DNA of 64,000 bases from DAOTVC01 sp034437215 (GTDB lineage Bacteria; Chloroflexota; Anaerolineae; B4-G1; SLSP01), in assembly GCA_034437215.1 (NCBI GenBank), contig DAOTVC010000101.1:1-64000 (forward strand), read 5' to 3'. Of the stretch, positions 32,613-40,818 are shown in pieces. The number at the start of each line of letters is the position of its first letter. Position 1 is the first letter of the stretch. The translations under genes were made by a program, and so were the position numbers. The notes beneath the pieces were generated by a model. It was not told where the DNA came from. It did not search any database and was given only the letters and a program-made list of their open reading frames with translations.

Positions 32613-33122
32613 CTACTCGTACTTGCGCAGGGACTTGGCGATGTCCGAGGGGTTGATGCGTCCCACGATGTCCTCGTCGATCACCACGATCGGCGCCTGG
32701 GAGCAGGCGCCCACGCAGCGGCAGATCTCCAGGGTGAAGCGCCCGTCCTCGGTGGTCTCGTTCACGTCAATCTCGAGCAGCTGCTTGAGCTTCTCGGTGA
32801 GGGAAGGCGCCCCGCGCACGTAGCAGGCAGTGCCCAGACAGACGCTGACCTTGTGCCGACCGATGGGCACCATGCGGAAGGAGGAGTAGAAGGTCAGCAC
32901 TCCGTAGAGATGGCTGAGGGGCACATCCAGCTCCTGCGCGATGTAGCGCTGCATGGGAAGCGAGATGTAGCCCACCTCCTCCTGGACCAGCGTCAGCACC
33001 AGCATCGTCGCGCCGGGGCGGTCCCGGTGCTCAGCCAGTACCTCGTCAAGGACCTCTTTCTCTTCAGCTCGCAGCTCTTCTTCGTCGACCTGTGCCGGAA
33101 TTGCGGTCGGATTTTCGCTCAT
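32613..33122 (-). CDS. NuoE/HydC-like [2Fe-2S] subunit, first copy
   Basis: 169 residues. The helical bundle is followed by the [2Fe-2S] thioredoxin-like domain with cysteines in VCLGTACYVRGA and EICRCVGACSQAP. FYSSFRMVPIGRHKVSVC is the conserved linker of this family. It resembles HydC/HndA of bifurcating hydrogenases and begins the structural part of the operon, with a promoter 66-93 bases upstream. Confidence 0.94.
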   Translation of the reverse strand: MSENPTAIPAQVDEEELRAEEKEVLDEVLAEHRDRPGATMLVLTLVQEEVGYISLPMQRYIAQELDVPLSHLYGVLTFYSSFRMVPIGRHKVSVCLGTACYVRGAPSLTEKLKQLLEIDVNETTEDGRFTLEICRCVGACSQAPIVVIDEDIVGRINPSDIAKSLRKYE

Positions 33123-33187
33123 CTTCTTTCACCTCATGTCATGACCATAATCCAACAACTGACATACGGGGGCGCAGCCCACCGTAC

Positions 33188-33215
33188 ATTATAACGAGAA
33201 CCTACCCTTTCCCAA
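33188..33215 (-). promoter_or_regulatory. Internal promoter for the hydrogenase structural genes
   Basis: On the minus strand TTGGGA (33215-33210) and a perfect TATAAT (33193-33188) are 16 bases apart, 66 bases upstream of the first nuoE start and downstream of the PHP gene stop. Confidence 0.75.
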
Positions 33216-33264
33216 GTGACATTGGTCGTCCTTTTACCTGCGGAGCTTCAAAGGCCTCCCCCGT

Positions 33265-34008
33265 TCAGGGGATGTAGGCGCGCCGTCCTCCCTCCTCCCG
33301 CAGAGCCCGGCGCAGCGCGCCAATCGAGGGTCGTTCGTCCAGGACGAAGATCGTCAGCACCCCGCCGATGGCGTCCAACCAGTGGGCGTCGGAGCCGCCG
33401 ACGAGGGGGAGCGCCGGCAAAAAGGGAAAGCGCTCTCGGGCCTGGGAGGGCCGCAGATTCGGCGAGAGTTCGGCGGCGTCGACGACCAGCCCCTCGGGCC
33501 AGAGCCCCAACACCCCCAGCAACCCCTTCGCCGGGCGATCGATGTGGGCCGGGATGACCAATCCTCCCAGGGCGTGCACCTCCGTCACCGCCTCCTCCAA
33601 CGCCAGTTGGCTCGGGCCCTGGTAGAAGTGCAGGTCCTCGGAGACGAAATCCCCCTCGGCGTCCACGACGAACTGCGGGCCGAAGCGCTCGGCGTCGTTC
33701 TCCAGCGGCAGCAGTCGGGGGGTCACCTTCGCCTGCCAGGCCTCCGCCTGCTCGAGGGTATCGAAGAGGCAGAGCAGCTCCACCTCCTCGCGGGCCTGGA
33801 ACTCCATGCCGGGCAGCACCGTCAAACCGGTGCCCTCCGCCGCCTCCAACACCGCACCCGCATTCCCCACCGCATTGTGGTCGGTGACGGCGATGACGTC
33901 CAATCCCTTGAGCAGCGCCTCCTGGACGATAAAGGGCGGGATCATCTCCACCTCCGCGCAGGCAGAGAGGACCGTGTGAAGGTGCAAGTCGGCCCGGTAC
34001 TCGCGCAC
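33265..34008 (-). CDS. PHP-domain phosphoesterase
   Basis: 247 residues. PHP metal motifs are clear: ADLHLHTVLSAC at the start, VIAVTDHNAVGNAG near residue 39, VLPGMEF, VIPAHIDRP near 150 and GGSDAHWLD near 209. PHP enzymes hydrolyse phosphoesters with a multi-metal centre. This gene often accompanies the DRTGG/CBS-ATPase/NuoE set of [FeFe] hydrogenase loci; its substrate there is unknown. The start is GTG at 34008, 11 bases after the DRTGG gene. Confidence 0.9.
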   Translation of the reverse strand: MREYRADLHLHTVLSACAEVEMIPPFIVQEALLKGLDVIAVTDHNAVGNAGAVLEAAEGTGLTVLPGMEFQAREEVELLCLFDTLEQAEAWQAKVTPRLLPLENDAERFGPQFVVDAEGDFVSEDLHFYQGPSQLALEEAVTEVHALGGLVIPAHIDRPAKGLLGVLGLWPEGLVVDAAELSPNLRPSQARERFPFLPALPLVGGSDAHWLDAIGGVLTIFVLDERPSIGALRRALREEGGRRAYIP

Positions 34009-34019
34009 GACCGGCGTGC

Positions 34020-34352
34020 TCAGAAGCCGAGTGGGATCAGTGCGCGGACGGTCTCGAAGGTGGGCAGCTCGCTGGAGAGGAGGACGACGCCCTCCTCCTG
34101 AGCCTTCTGGACCGTCTCGGCGGGCACGGCAGCCCCTTCGGTCACGACGACGCCGGCGACGCCGAGCAGGGAGGCGACGGCGACGATATTCAGGTGGGTC
34201 TGCAGCGTGAACCAGAGCTGCCCCTCACGGGCCCCGGCCATCACGCAACTCAGGAGATCGGCCACGTACCCCCCGGTCACCTCCCGGTCGAGGCTCTCCT
34301 GCCCCGCCAGAACCTTGAATCCCAACTTCTCGACGATCTCTTGGATAGTCAC
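34020..34352 (-). CDS. DRTGG-domain protein
   Basis: 110 residues from a GTG with GAGGAG 5 bases upstream (the longer ATG frame has no ribosome site). VTIQEIVEKLGFKVLAG at the start and REVTGGYVADLLSCVMAGAREGQLWFTLQTH match the DRTGG domain, also found in phosphotransacetylases, where it is thought to bind a ligand. The TGGYVADLLS segment is the signature. Second of two DRTGG genes in this operon. Confidence 0.87.
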   Translation of the reverse strand: MTIQEIVEKLGFKVLAGQESLDREVTGGYVADLLSCVMAGAREGQLWFTLQTHLNIVAVASLLGVAGVVVTEGAAVPAETVQKAQEEGVVLLSSELPTFETVRALIPLGF

Positions 34353-34392
34353 GAATCTCCTCGCTTTGCTAGTAGGGTCAGATCCCAGATAC

Positions 34393-35367
34393 TCACGCCT
34401 CGACGGAGGTCTCGCTGGGCGGCACCTCAAAGATCATCTCCACCCGGGTGCCCACCCCCACCGCCGACCAGATGTTGAGGCTGTCGGCACAGCGCTCGAT
34501 GTTCGTGAGCCCCATGCCGGCGCCGAAGCCCATCTCCCGCGCCATCTCGGAGGCCGTGGTGAAACCCGGCTGGCGAGCACGCGCGACGTCGGGAATGCCC
34601 GGCCCTGCATCGTGGGCCACGACGATGATCTCGTCGGGCCGAATCTCGGCGACGATGTGTCCCCCGTCGTCGGTGTGGATGATGAGATTGACCTCGGCCT
34701 CGTAGGTCGCGATGGCGACCCGGCGCGCCAGCTGCGCCGAACCGCCGATGTGCTGCAGCGCGCGCTTGATCTTGGCGGAGGCCTGCCCCCCGCTGGTGAA
34801 GTCCCCCACCCGCACCTTATAGCGCAAAATGAGGCTCGTCTCGCTCGACTCCAGCGCCTCGAAGAAGCGCCGGGGCTCCCGATGTCGCTGCAACTGCTCG
34901 GCTTCATCGTAGATATCGTGTAGAGCTTTCAGAAGGCCCGCGGTGATGTCGCCCTTCGTCAGGATGCCCTGCAAGCGTCCCTCGTCGTCCAAGGCCACCA
35001 ACCGCCCCACCCCGGTCGCATCCATCCGCTTCAGGGCCTCGACCACCGGCTCCTCGACGTGAGCGCTGATGACGTCCACCGTCATGAGCTCACCGACCGG
35101 CTCATCCAACCGCTGCTGCTCCATAGCGCGAATAAGATCCTCGACGCTGACAATCCCTACCAGCTGCTCATCGTCCACGATGGGAATCCCTGAGATGCGG
35201 TGGACGCGCATCAGTTCTTTTACCTCTCGCATGGAGACATCAGAGGGGAGGGTGTAGACCTCGGTGGTCATGACCCGCTCGACCTTCAACTCGCGCGTCA
35301 ACTCATGCATGATGGTGAGCGGGAAGTCCCGCTCCATCATCCCGAAGAGGGAGAACTGTTGGCTCAT
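34393..35367 (-). CDS. CBS-pair protein with C-terminal HATPase (anti-sigma-like) domain
   Basis: 324 residues. Two CBS motifs span about residues 30-150 (VYTLPSDVSMREVKELMRVHRISGIPIVDDEQLVGIVSVEDL read in part, then VTGVGRLVALDDEGRLQGILTKGDI). The C-terminal ATPase domain shows AHDAGPGIPD (G1), GFGAGMGLTN and GVGTRVEMIFEV. This fits an energy or nucleotide sensor coupled to an ATPase/kinase of the RsbW type. Its ATG overlaps the stop of the upstream DRTGG gene by 4 bases. Confidence 0.9.
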   Translation of the reverse strand: MSQQFSLFGMMERDFPLTIMHELTRELKVERVMTTEVYTLPSDVSMREVKELMRVHRISGIPIVDDEQLVGIVSVEDLIRAMEQQRLDEPVGELMTVDVISAHVEEPVVEALKRMDATGVGRLVALDDEGRLQGILTKGDITAGLLKALHDIYDEAEQLQRHREPRRFFEALESSETSLILRYKVRVGDFTSGGQASAKIKRALQHIGGSAQLARRVAIATYEAEVNLIIHTDDGGHIVAEIRPDEIIVVAHDAGPGIPDVARARQPGFTTASEMAREMGFGAGMGLTNIERCADSLNIWSAVGVGTRVEMIFEVPPSETSVEA

Positions 35368-35729
35368 GCTTGCTGGAGGATGGGCACTTTCCCAAGACCG
35401 GGGAGACCGGCAGCGTAGAGAAGGCCACAGGTCTCGTACATGGTATAGGGTGAGATCAGGACCCCGATACCGATCTCGTACGCCAGTTCGAGGATCGGTG
35501 CCTGAGGGTACTTGCCCCGCACAAAGAGGATGGCGGGCAGATCAGACATCTCGGCGGTGCGCACGGCCTGCAAGTTGACCAGGCCGGTGATCATCAACAT
35601 CTGAGGTTGGGCAAAGACCAGAATATCGCTCATCAGGTCGGCAGCAAAGGCGCAGGTCAGCTCGATATCCATCCCCGGACGAACAAGGATTTCGCCACTG
35701 ATGGCCTCTACGATTTCGTTTACTTTCAT
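35364..35729 (-). CDS. DRTGG-domain protein, first gene of the hydrogenase cluster
   Basis: 121 residues. MKVNEIVEAISGEILV and CAFAADLMSDILVFAQPQMLMITGLVN match the DRTGG family, here with the key loop changed to TCAFAADLMSD. It overlaps the CBS-ATPase gene (ATGA), so the DRTGG-CBS-DRTGG-PHP group is translationally linked. A TATAAT on the minus strand at 35783-35778 probably serves as its -10 box, without a clear -35. Confidence 0.87.
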   Translation of the reverse strand: MKVNEIVEAISGEILVRPGMDIELTCAFAADLMSDILVFAQPQMLMITGLVNLQAVRTAEMSDLPAILFVRGKYPQAPILELAYEIGIGVLISPYTMYETCGLLYAAGLPGLGKVPILQQA

Positions 35730-35800
35730 GGGTGCCTCCGTACAAGGGACAACAGGCGGTCGGATAACATCCCTACAATTATACCACAGCCCGCGGAGAT

Positions 35801-35829
35801 TTGAGCAAATGGTTAAAGCTGAGTATAAT
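35801..35829 (+). promoter_or_regulatory. Promoter of the gene at 35881
   Basis: TTGAGC (35801-35806) and TATAAT (35824-35829) are 17 bases apart on the plus strand, back to back with the -10 of the DRTGG gene on the other strand. Confidence 0.78.
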
Positions 35830-35880
35830 TAAGGTAGAGTGGCAGCTTCTCTAGAGAGCCCAACTTGAAAGGAGCACGAC

Positions 35881-36567
35881 GTGGAGGATCTACTGCTTCC
35901 GGCACTCATCTTGGTTGGTCTGGGTATTATGGGGATCGCGGGAGGACTCATCGTCTATCTCACCCGCGGCAGCGGTGGTGGCAGCAAGCCAACCGGCAGC
36001 GCTGTCCCCAAGCCCTCTCGTTCGGTAGGCAACGCCTTTCTCATGGTAGACCGCAACGATCGAGGTATCTGGGAGGTCTTCGTCAATGGCGTCTCTTATC
36101 GCACCCTGGAAGCGGTACCTGAGGAGGAGGAGCGCCAGCGGGTGATCGAGGCCGTGCGCCTTCTGGCAGCCTTCAGTCGCCAGTACCTCGAGAAGCAGAA
36201 GCGTGAGAAATCACAGCCGAAGAGGGTCCAGGCAGCAGCGCGGCAGCTCACGCCCGCTCCTCCCGGCGAGCGGCTCACCATCCCCAGATCTACTCCGGAG
36301 AGGGAGTCGCCCACCGTACTGCGGCCGGCCGCCCCCCCCTCCCTTCTGCCCCAGATCAACTTCGCTCAGGAGGTGGGGGAGATCGTGGAGGACCTGCAGC
36401 GACGGCGCCCCTCGTTGGCGGCTCGGGCGATCATGTTGCGCAACGCGCCCGACGGGGAGATCGATTTCATCATCGATGGCGTGGTCTATCGCCGGCCTGA
36501 CGACATCCCCGACCTCGAGATCCAGGCCCTCATTCGGGAGGCCATCCACATCTGGGAAGAGCGTTGA
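35881..36567 (+). CDS. Membrane-anchored protein of unknown function
   Basis: 228 residues from a GTG behind GAAAGGAG. Residues about 5-27 form one membrane helix (LLLPALILVGLGIMGIAGGLIVYL). A short cytoplasmic-type domain (FLMVDRNDRGIWEVFVNGVSYRTLEAVP) and a similar C-terminal segment (GEIDFIIDGVVYRRPDDIPD) look like two copies of one small beta motif joined by a Pro/Arg-rich linker. I do not recognise a family. It has its own promoter and terminator. Confidence 0.72.
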   Translation: MEDLLLPALILVGLGIMGIAGGLIVYLTRGSGGGSKPTGSAVPKPSRSVGNAFLMVDRNDRGIWEVFVNGVSYRTLEAVPEEEERQRVIEAVRLLAAFSRQYLEKQKREKSQPKRVQAAARQLTPAPPGERLTIPRSTPERESPTVLRPAAPPSLLPQINFAQEVGEIVEDLQRRRPSLAARAIMLRNAPDGEIDFIIDGVVYRRPDDIPDLEIQALIREAIHIWEER

Positions 36568-36584
36568 TGGTGCTCCCCATCCGG

Positions 36585-36615
36585 AAACCGCCCGATATCG
36601 GGCGGTTTTCTTTTG
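36585..36615 (+). terminator. Intrinsic terminator
   Basis: AAACCGCCCGAT / ATCGGGCGGTTT is a perfect 12-bp inverted repeat followed by TCTTTT, after the gene at 35881. Confidence 0.88.
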
Positions 36616-36682
36616 GAGGAGACCTCAAACCTTGACCCTGAGCTCTCTTTACGGTAGAATGCTCTCGATATAAGGTCAAGAG

Positions 36683-38062
36683 ATGTCAGACAAACAACAG
36701 TACCACATTTGGACCATCGGATGTCAGATGAACGTCGCCGACTCCCAGCGCGTCGCCGCCGGCCTGGAACGTTTAGGCTATATGCCGGCAGAGCGCGCCG
36801 AGGAGGCGGACGTCGTCGTCCTGAACACCTGCGTGGTGCGCCAGCAGCCGGAGGACAAGGCCGTCGGGAGGTTGAATCAGCTGAAGCGCTTCAAGGAGCG
36901 CCATCCCGACCGCGTCCTGGCCCTCATGGGCTGCCTGGTGGGCGTCAAGTCGCCGGCGGAGCTGGAAGAGCGCTTCCCCTGGGTGGATCTCTACCTGCCC
37001 CCCTCGGATCCGACGGAGCTGTGGGCGCACCTGGCCGAGCACCAGCAACTGGATGAAGCACAGCTGCTTATCGCCGATGCCCAGGCCCGCCGGGTGGCCC
37101 TGGGGCGCACCGACACCATCCTGCCTCCCAGCGAGGAGGGGCGGGTGGTCTCCGCCTACCTGCCAGTTGTCCTGGGTTGCGCCCACGCCTGCACCTACTG
37201 CGTGATCCCTTACCGGCGGGGCGCCGAACGCAGCCGCCCCCTGGGAGCCGTCGTCGCCGAGGCCCGCCAGATGGCGGAGCAGGGCGTCAGAGAGGTCACC
37301 CTCCTGGGGCAGATCGTCGACCGCTACGGGTACGACCTCGATGAGTTTGCCGGCACGCAGATCCCGCCTCTGGTGACCCTGCTGGAGCGGGTACACGCGA
37401 TCGAGGGGTTGGAGCGCATCCGTTTCCTCACCAGCCACCCCAACTGGATGAAGGATGCACTGTTGCAGGCCGTGGCGGCCCTGCCCAAGGTCTGTGAGCA
37501 CATCGAGGTCCCCCTGCAATCGGGGGACGATACAGTCCTGGCCCGCATGCGGCGCGGTTACACCGCCGACGACTACCGGCGGCTGGTGGCCCGCATACGC
37601 CGCCTCATTCCCGGCGTCTCCATCGCCACCGACGTCATCGTCGGCTTTCCGGGGGAGACAGAGGCTCAGTTCGAGAACACCTACGCGCTCCTGGAGGAGC
37701 TGGCACTCGACAAGGCTCACATCGCCCGCTACTCGGCGCGCCCCCTGACCGTCGCCACCCGCTCCTACGAGGACGACGTCCCCTACCAGGAGAAAGAGCG
37801 CCGTCGCCGTGAGCTCGACGTACTGCAGGAGCGCATTCTCACGGAGAAGAACGCGCACTTCGTGGGGGAGACCGTCGAGATTCTGGTGGAGGGCAAGCAG
37901 GCGCGCACCGGACGCTGGTTTGGACGCACGCGCACCGCTCGTCTCGTCTTCTTCGAGGCGGAGGAGACGTGGCTGGGACGCAGCGCGTCGGTGACCGTCA
38001 CCTGGGCCGGTCCCTGGTCCCTCGTTGGTGAGATACGTCGAGAGGAGAATCCCCATGACTGA
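36683..38062 (+). CDS. miaB: tRNA 2-methylthio-N6-isopentenyladenosine synthase MiaB
   Basis: 459 residues. Radical SAM methylthiotransferase acting on A37 of tRNAs. Domains: N-terminal UPF0004 with cysteines in GCQMNVADS (about 14), NTCVVR (about 48) and LMGCLVG (about 84); the radical SAM motif CAHACTYCVIPYRRG near 166; and a C-terminal TRAM domain (ETVEILVEGK...GRTRTARLVFF). QVDRYG-like features and the PFxxGAERSRP segment favour MiaB over MtaB or RimO. The downstream gene overlaps its stop by 8 bases. Confidence 0.93.
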   Translation: MSDKQQYHIWTIGCQMNVADSQRVAAGLERLGYMPAERAEEADVVVLNTCVVRQQPEDKAVGRLNQLKRFKERHPDRVLALMGCLVGVKSPAELEERFPWVDLYLPPSDPTELWAHLAEHQQLDEAQLLIADAQARRVALGRTDTILPPSEEGRVVSAYLPVVLGCAHACTYCVIPYRRGAERSRPLGAVVAEARQMAEQGVREVTLLGQIVDRYGYDLDEFAGTQIPPLVTLLERVHAIEGLERIRFLTSHPNWMKDALLQAVAALPKVCEHIEVPLQSGDDTVLARMRRGYTADDYRRLVARIRRLIPGVSIATDVIVGFPGETEAQFENTYALLEELALDKAHIARYSARPLTVATRSYEDDVPYQEKERRRRELDVLQERILTEKNAHFVGETVEILVEGKQARTGRWFGRTRTARLVFFEAEETWLGRSASVTVTWAGPWSLVGEIRREENPHD

Positions 38063-38531
38063 ACGCCTCGATCTGGGCGCCACGATGCGCGTCTACGCCG
38101 ACGAAGCAGTCGCCATCGCCCAAGAGGACTTCCACATCCAGCTGGACTACTCGGAGGATAGTCTGGAGGACGTGGAGGCCATCCTCGACGCCCTCTACAA
38201 CGCCCTCCCTCGCGACGAGTGGGGCGATCTGGATGCCGCCGCCGAGCTCCAGAAGTGGTTGGACGAGATGTCGGTCTTCTGGGGCGCCTACGTCGGTGAG
38301 GTTATCCTGCACTACTGGGATGGGGAGTGGACCCTCCAGGTACCTCCCGACTTCAAGGAGACCACGGCCCTGCGGGTGGGCAGCCTGCAGGTCTTCCCCA
38401 TCTCCAAGATCTACCGACGCCTGCTCGAGGGGCTGGAGCACGACATCGTCGCCTTCTACGAGGAGATTATCTGGCACCTCTCCCAGATAGGCGGGCCGGA
38501 GGATCCCCCGCCTTTAGCCATCGCCGGCTAG
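38055..38531 (+). CDS. Protein of unknown function, translationally coupled to miaB
   Basis: 158 residues, acidic and soluble, with no signal or membrane helix. Segments such as FWGAYVGEVILHYWDGEWTL and VFPISKIYRRLLEGLEHDIVAFYEEI resemble DUF3806-like proteins, but I would not claim the family. The ATG at 38055 overlaps miaB by 8 bases and follows AGAGGAGAAT. Confidence 0.78.
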   Translation: MTERLDLGATMRVYADEAVAIAQEDFHIQLDYSEDSLEDVEAILDALYNALPRDEWGDLDAAAELQKWLDEMSVFWGAYVGEVILHYWDGEWTLQVPPDFKETTALRVGSLQVFPISKIYRRLLEGLEHDIVAFYEEIIWHLSQIGGPEDPPPLAIAG

Positions 38532-38858
38532 AGCCGACACCGCCGCTACACCGCGTCTTACGACCGGTGCCCTTGTGGTATACTGGGCATAACACCTAAA
38601 CTTGACTCCGCTGAAAAAAGATCTCTTATCATGGAGATCACGGAGATTTTTGATGTTAAACTTTATAAATGTAACTTTCTGTTTAACTTATAAGAATCTC
38701 TATGATTTTCTCACTGTTCTCTCTGTCCTCCGTGGTGAAATAGAGTTCTTTCAGTAGAGCCAAACTTAATTTCAAGACCAAACGGCGCTGAGGGATGCCA
38801 CTCGCAACAGAGGCAGGCCGCACTGCAGACGTTTGGTGCTATCTTTGAGGAAGGCTCC
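38532..38858 (+). other. AT-rich intergenic stretch
   Basis: 327 bases without a supported gene. Bases about 38600-38755 are strikingly AT-rich against the surrounding DNA, with TTTATAAATG, TTAACTTATAAG and a CTCTGTCCTCCGTGGTGAAA segment of a kind often seen as intergenic debris. GGAAGG at 38849 is the ribosome site of the next gene. Confidence 0.6.
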
Positions 38859-40220
38859 ATGGACATCGGCATCATCGGCGCCGGCGTTACCGGTCTGACC
38901 GCAGCGTATGACCTTACCCGGCAAGGACACGAGGTCACCCTCTACGAAGCGCGCCCCTACGTGGGCGGGCTGGCTGCCGGCTTCAAGGACGAGAGGTGGG
39001 AGTGGCATCTGGAGCGCTTCTACCATCATATCTTCGCCAGCGATAGCGACATCATTGGGCTGGTCGAGGAGCTGGGGATCGAGGAGAGTCTCTTCTTTCC
39101 CGGCCCGGTGACCTCCATCTACAAGGAGGGCCGCCTCTACCCCATCAACAAGCCGCTGATCGGCCCCTGGCTGGAGAGGCTCCCGGTGGGCAAGCAGCTC
39201 TCCAATCTGAGCGACCTGGTGGCGACAGGGCTGCGGGTCTTGAGCTTCAAGCCCATCCCCTTCCTCGACCGCTTCCGCGTGGGGTTGGTCACGGCTTATC
39301 TGCGCTACACGCCCCGCTGGCAGCCCCTGGAGGCGGTGACGGCCCACGAGTGGCTCTCCCGTACGGCGGGCGAGCGCGCCTACGAGGCCTTCTGGCAGCC
39401 CCTCCTCGAGGGCAAGTTCGGTGAGTACTACCGGGAGGTCAATGCGGCCTGGTTCTGGGCGCGGGTGGTGGCCCGCACGCCGAAACTCGGCTACTTCGAG
39501 GGTGGCTTCCAGTTCTTCCTCGACACCCTGGCGGATCAGGTGCGGGCGCAGGGGGGCGAGATCCTCCTCGAGCACCACGTCCGCGGCATTCGCGCCGCGG
39601 ACGACGGAAGGCTGCGCCTGGAGCTGGGCACCGGGGAGCGCGTCCACGAGCGGGTCCTGGCGACCATGTCACCGCTGATGTTGCGGGAGCGGGCGCCGGC
39701 GCTGCCCGCCGACTACGCCGCCGGTCTGGAGAATCTCAAGTCGATGGGGGCCGTGGTCCTGGTGCTGGCCCTCGAGCAGCCGGTCACCGACGAGCACTAC
39801 TGGATCAACATCCCCAAGCGCGAGGGGTTTCCCTTCCTCTCCTTTGTGGAGCACACCAACTACATCGATCCCCGCCACTATGGAGGCGATCACGTCGTCT
39901 ACTGCGGTGACTACCTCTCCCCCGGTCATCCCTACTTCGAGATGGAGCCGGAGGCGCTGTTGGAGCAGTTTATCCCGGGTATCCGCCGCATCAACCCCGA
40001 CTTCGATCGCAGTTGGATCCGCCGGAGTTGGAAGTTCAGCGAGATCTACGCCCAGCCCGTGCCCATGGTCAACCACTCGGCGCTCATCCCGCCCCTGGAG
40101 ACCCCCATCCCCAACCTCTACCTGGCGAACATGAGCCAGGTCTACCCCTGGGACCGGGGAACGAACTACGCAGTGGAGATCGGTCGGCGAGCAGCGCGCC
40201 GGGTGCTACAGAAGACGTGA
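38859..40220 (+). CDS. FAD-dependent amine-oxidase-like oxidoreductase
   Basis: 453 residues. The FAD-binding GxGxxG is in IGIIGAGVTGLTAAYDL at residues 3-19, with YEARPYVGGLAAGF as the second phosphate-binding signature and MSQVYPWDRGTNYAVEIG at the C-terminus closing the FAD site. The general fold is that of protoporphyrinogen oxidase, phytoene desaturase and UDP-galactopyranose mutase relatives. ERFYHHIF near residue 50 is a feature of a common bacterial subfamily near glycolipid or sugar genes. Substrate unknown. GGAAGG lies 5 bases before ATG. Confidence 0.87.
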   Translation: MDIGIIGAGVTGLTAAYDLTRQGHEVTLYEARPYVGGLAAGFKDERWEWHLERFYHHIFASDSDIIGLVEELGIEESLFFPGPVTSIYKEGRLYPINKPLIGPWLERLPVGKQLSNLSDLVATGLRVLSFKPIPFLDRFRVGLVTAYLRYTPRWQPLEAVTAHEWLSRTAGERAYEAFWQPLLEGKFGEYYREVNAAWFWARVVARTPKLGYFEGGFQFFLDTLADQVRAQGGEILLEHHVRGIRAADDGRLRLELGTGERVHERVLATMSPLMLRERAPALPADYAAGLENLKSMGAVVLVLALEQPVTDEHYWINIPKREGFPFLSFVEHTNYIDPRHYGGDHVVYCGDYLSPGHPYFEMEPEALLEQFIPGIRRINPDFDRSWIRRSWKFSEIYAQPVPMVNHSALIPPLETPIPNLYLANMSQVYPWDRGTNYAVEIGRRAARRVLQKT

Positions 40221-40233
40221 GGAAGGAGGAGAG

Positions 40234-40662
40234 ATGGCGATTGCCCGACCGATGAAGCGCAAGGAGAAGAAGGCCATCCGGTTTCTGGATACGTTGATCG
40301 AGGAGGTGCAGGCCAATCCCCGCTATCCCGTGCGCGGCTTACGTCAAGCTCAAGACTTTGCCCAGGCCCTCGTTCTCGCGGCCCTCTTCAATCCGGCGGA
40401 GCGCGAGCTCTTCGCGACCCTCTACGAACGACGGGATCAGATCACCGACGAGGAGATAGACAGCGAGATCGGTAATCTCTGTGAGCAGCAGGGCGAGGAG
40501 CACCTCTGTCGGGTCATCGCCTGGATCTTTGCCGGCAGAAGTGACGACCGCCTCATGCACTATCTCATGCGAACCCTCGAGGACGACCTCTGGCAGCCCG
40601 TCGCCGAGGAGCTACGAGCCCAGGGCCTCACAACCGAACACTTTATGTGGGAGATACGGTAA
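40234..40662 (+). CDS. Small soluble protein of unknown function
   Basis: 142 residues, helical, basic N-terminus (MKRKEKKAIRFLDTLIEEV) and an acidic body. GLRQAQDFAQALVLAALFNPAERELFATLYERRDQITDEEI suggests a helical bundle. No known motif is evident. GGAAGGAGGAGAG before the ATG is a strong ribosome site; the gene follows the flavoprotein gene by 13 bases and precedes a terminator, so the two form one transcript. Confidence 0.75.
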   Translation: MAIARPMKRKEKKAIRFLDTLIEEVQANPRYPVRGLRQAQDFAQALVLAALFNPAERELFATLYERRDQITDEEIDSEIGNLCEQQGEEHLCRVIAWIFAGRSDDRLMHYLMRTLEDDLWQPVAEELRAQGLTTEHFMWEIR

Positions 40663-40674
40663 CCCTCTCTTCCC

Positions 40675-40702
40675 AGGCTCTGCTCCGGCGGAGCCTTTTT
40701 TG
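40675..40702 (+). terminator. Intrinsic terminator
   Basis: The hairpin AGGCTC...GAGCCT (40675-40696) is followed by six Ts, 12 bases after the preceding stop. Confidence 0.88.
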
Positions 40703-40818
40703 TGCACTGTGACGGTCACACCGGGTGATGTGACCAGAAGGGTGGCTGATGGCACTATCTCCCCCCCACGTCTACGCTGTAGACTAGCAACGAAAGAGAT
40801 GACAACGGAGGAAAGCTA

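Noticed and set aside
23787..33122. Possible [FeFe] hydrogenase HydA
   Set aside because: No H-cluster motif (TSC-x-PGW, MPC-x2-K, MACPGGC type) is found in any subunit; the only catalytic subunit is the [NiFe] HoxH-like protein.
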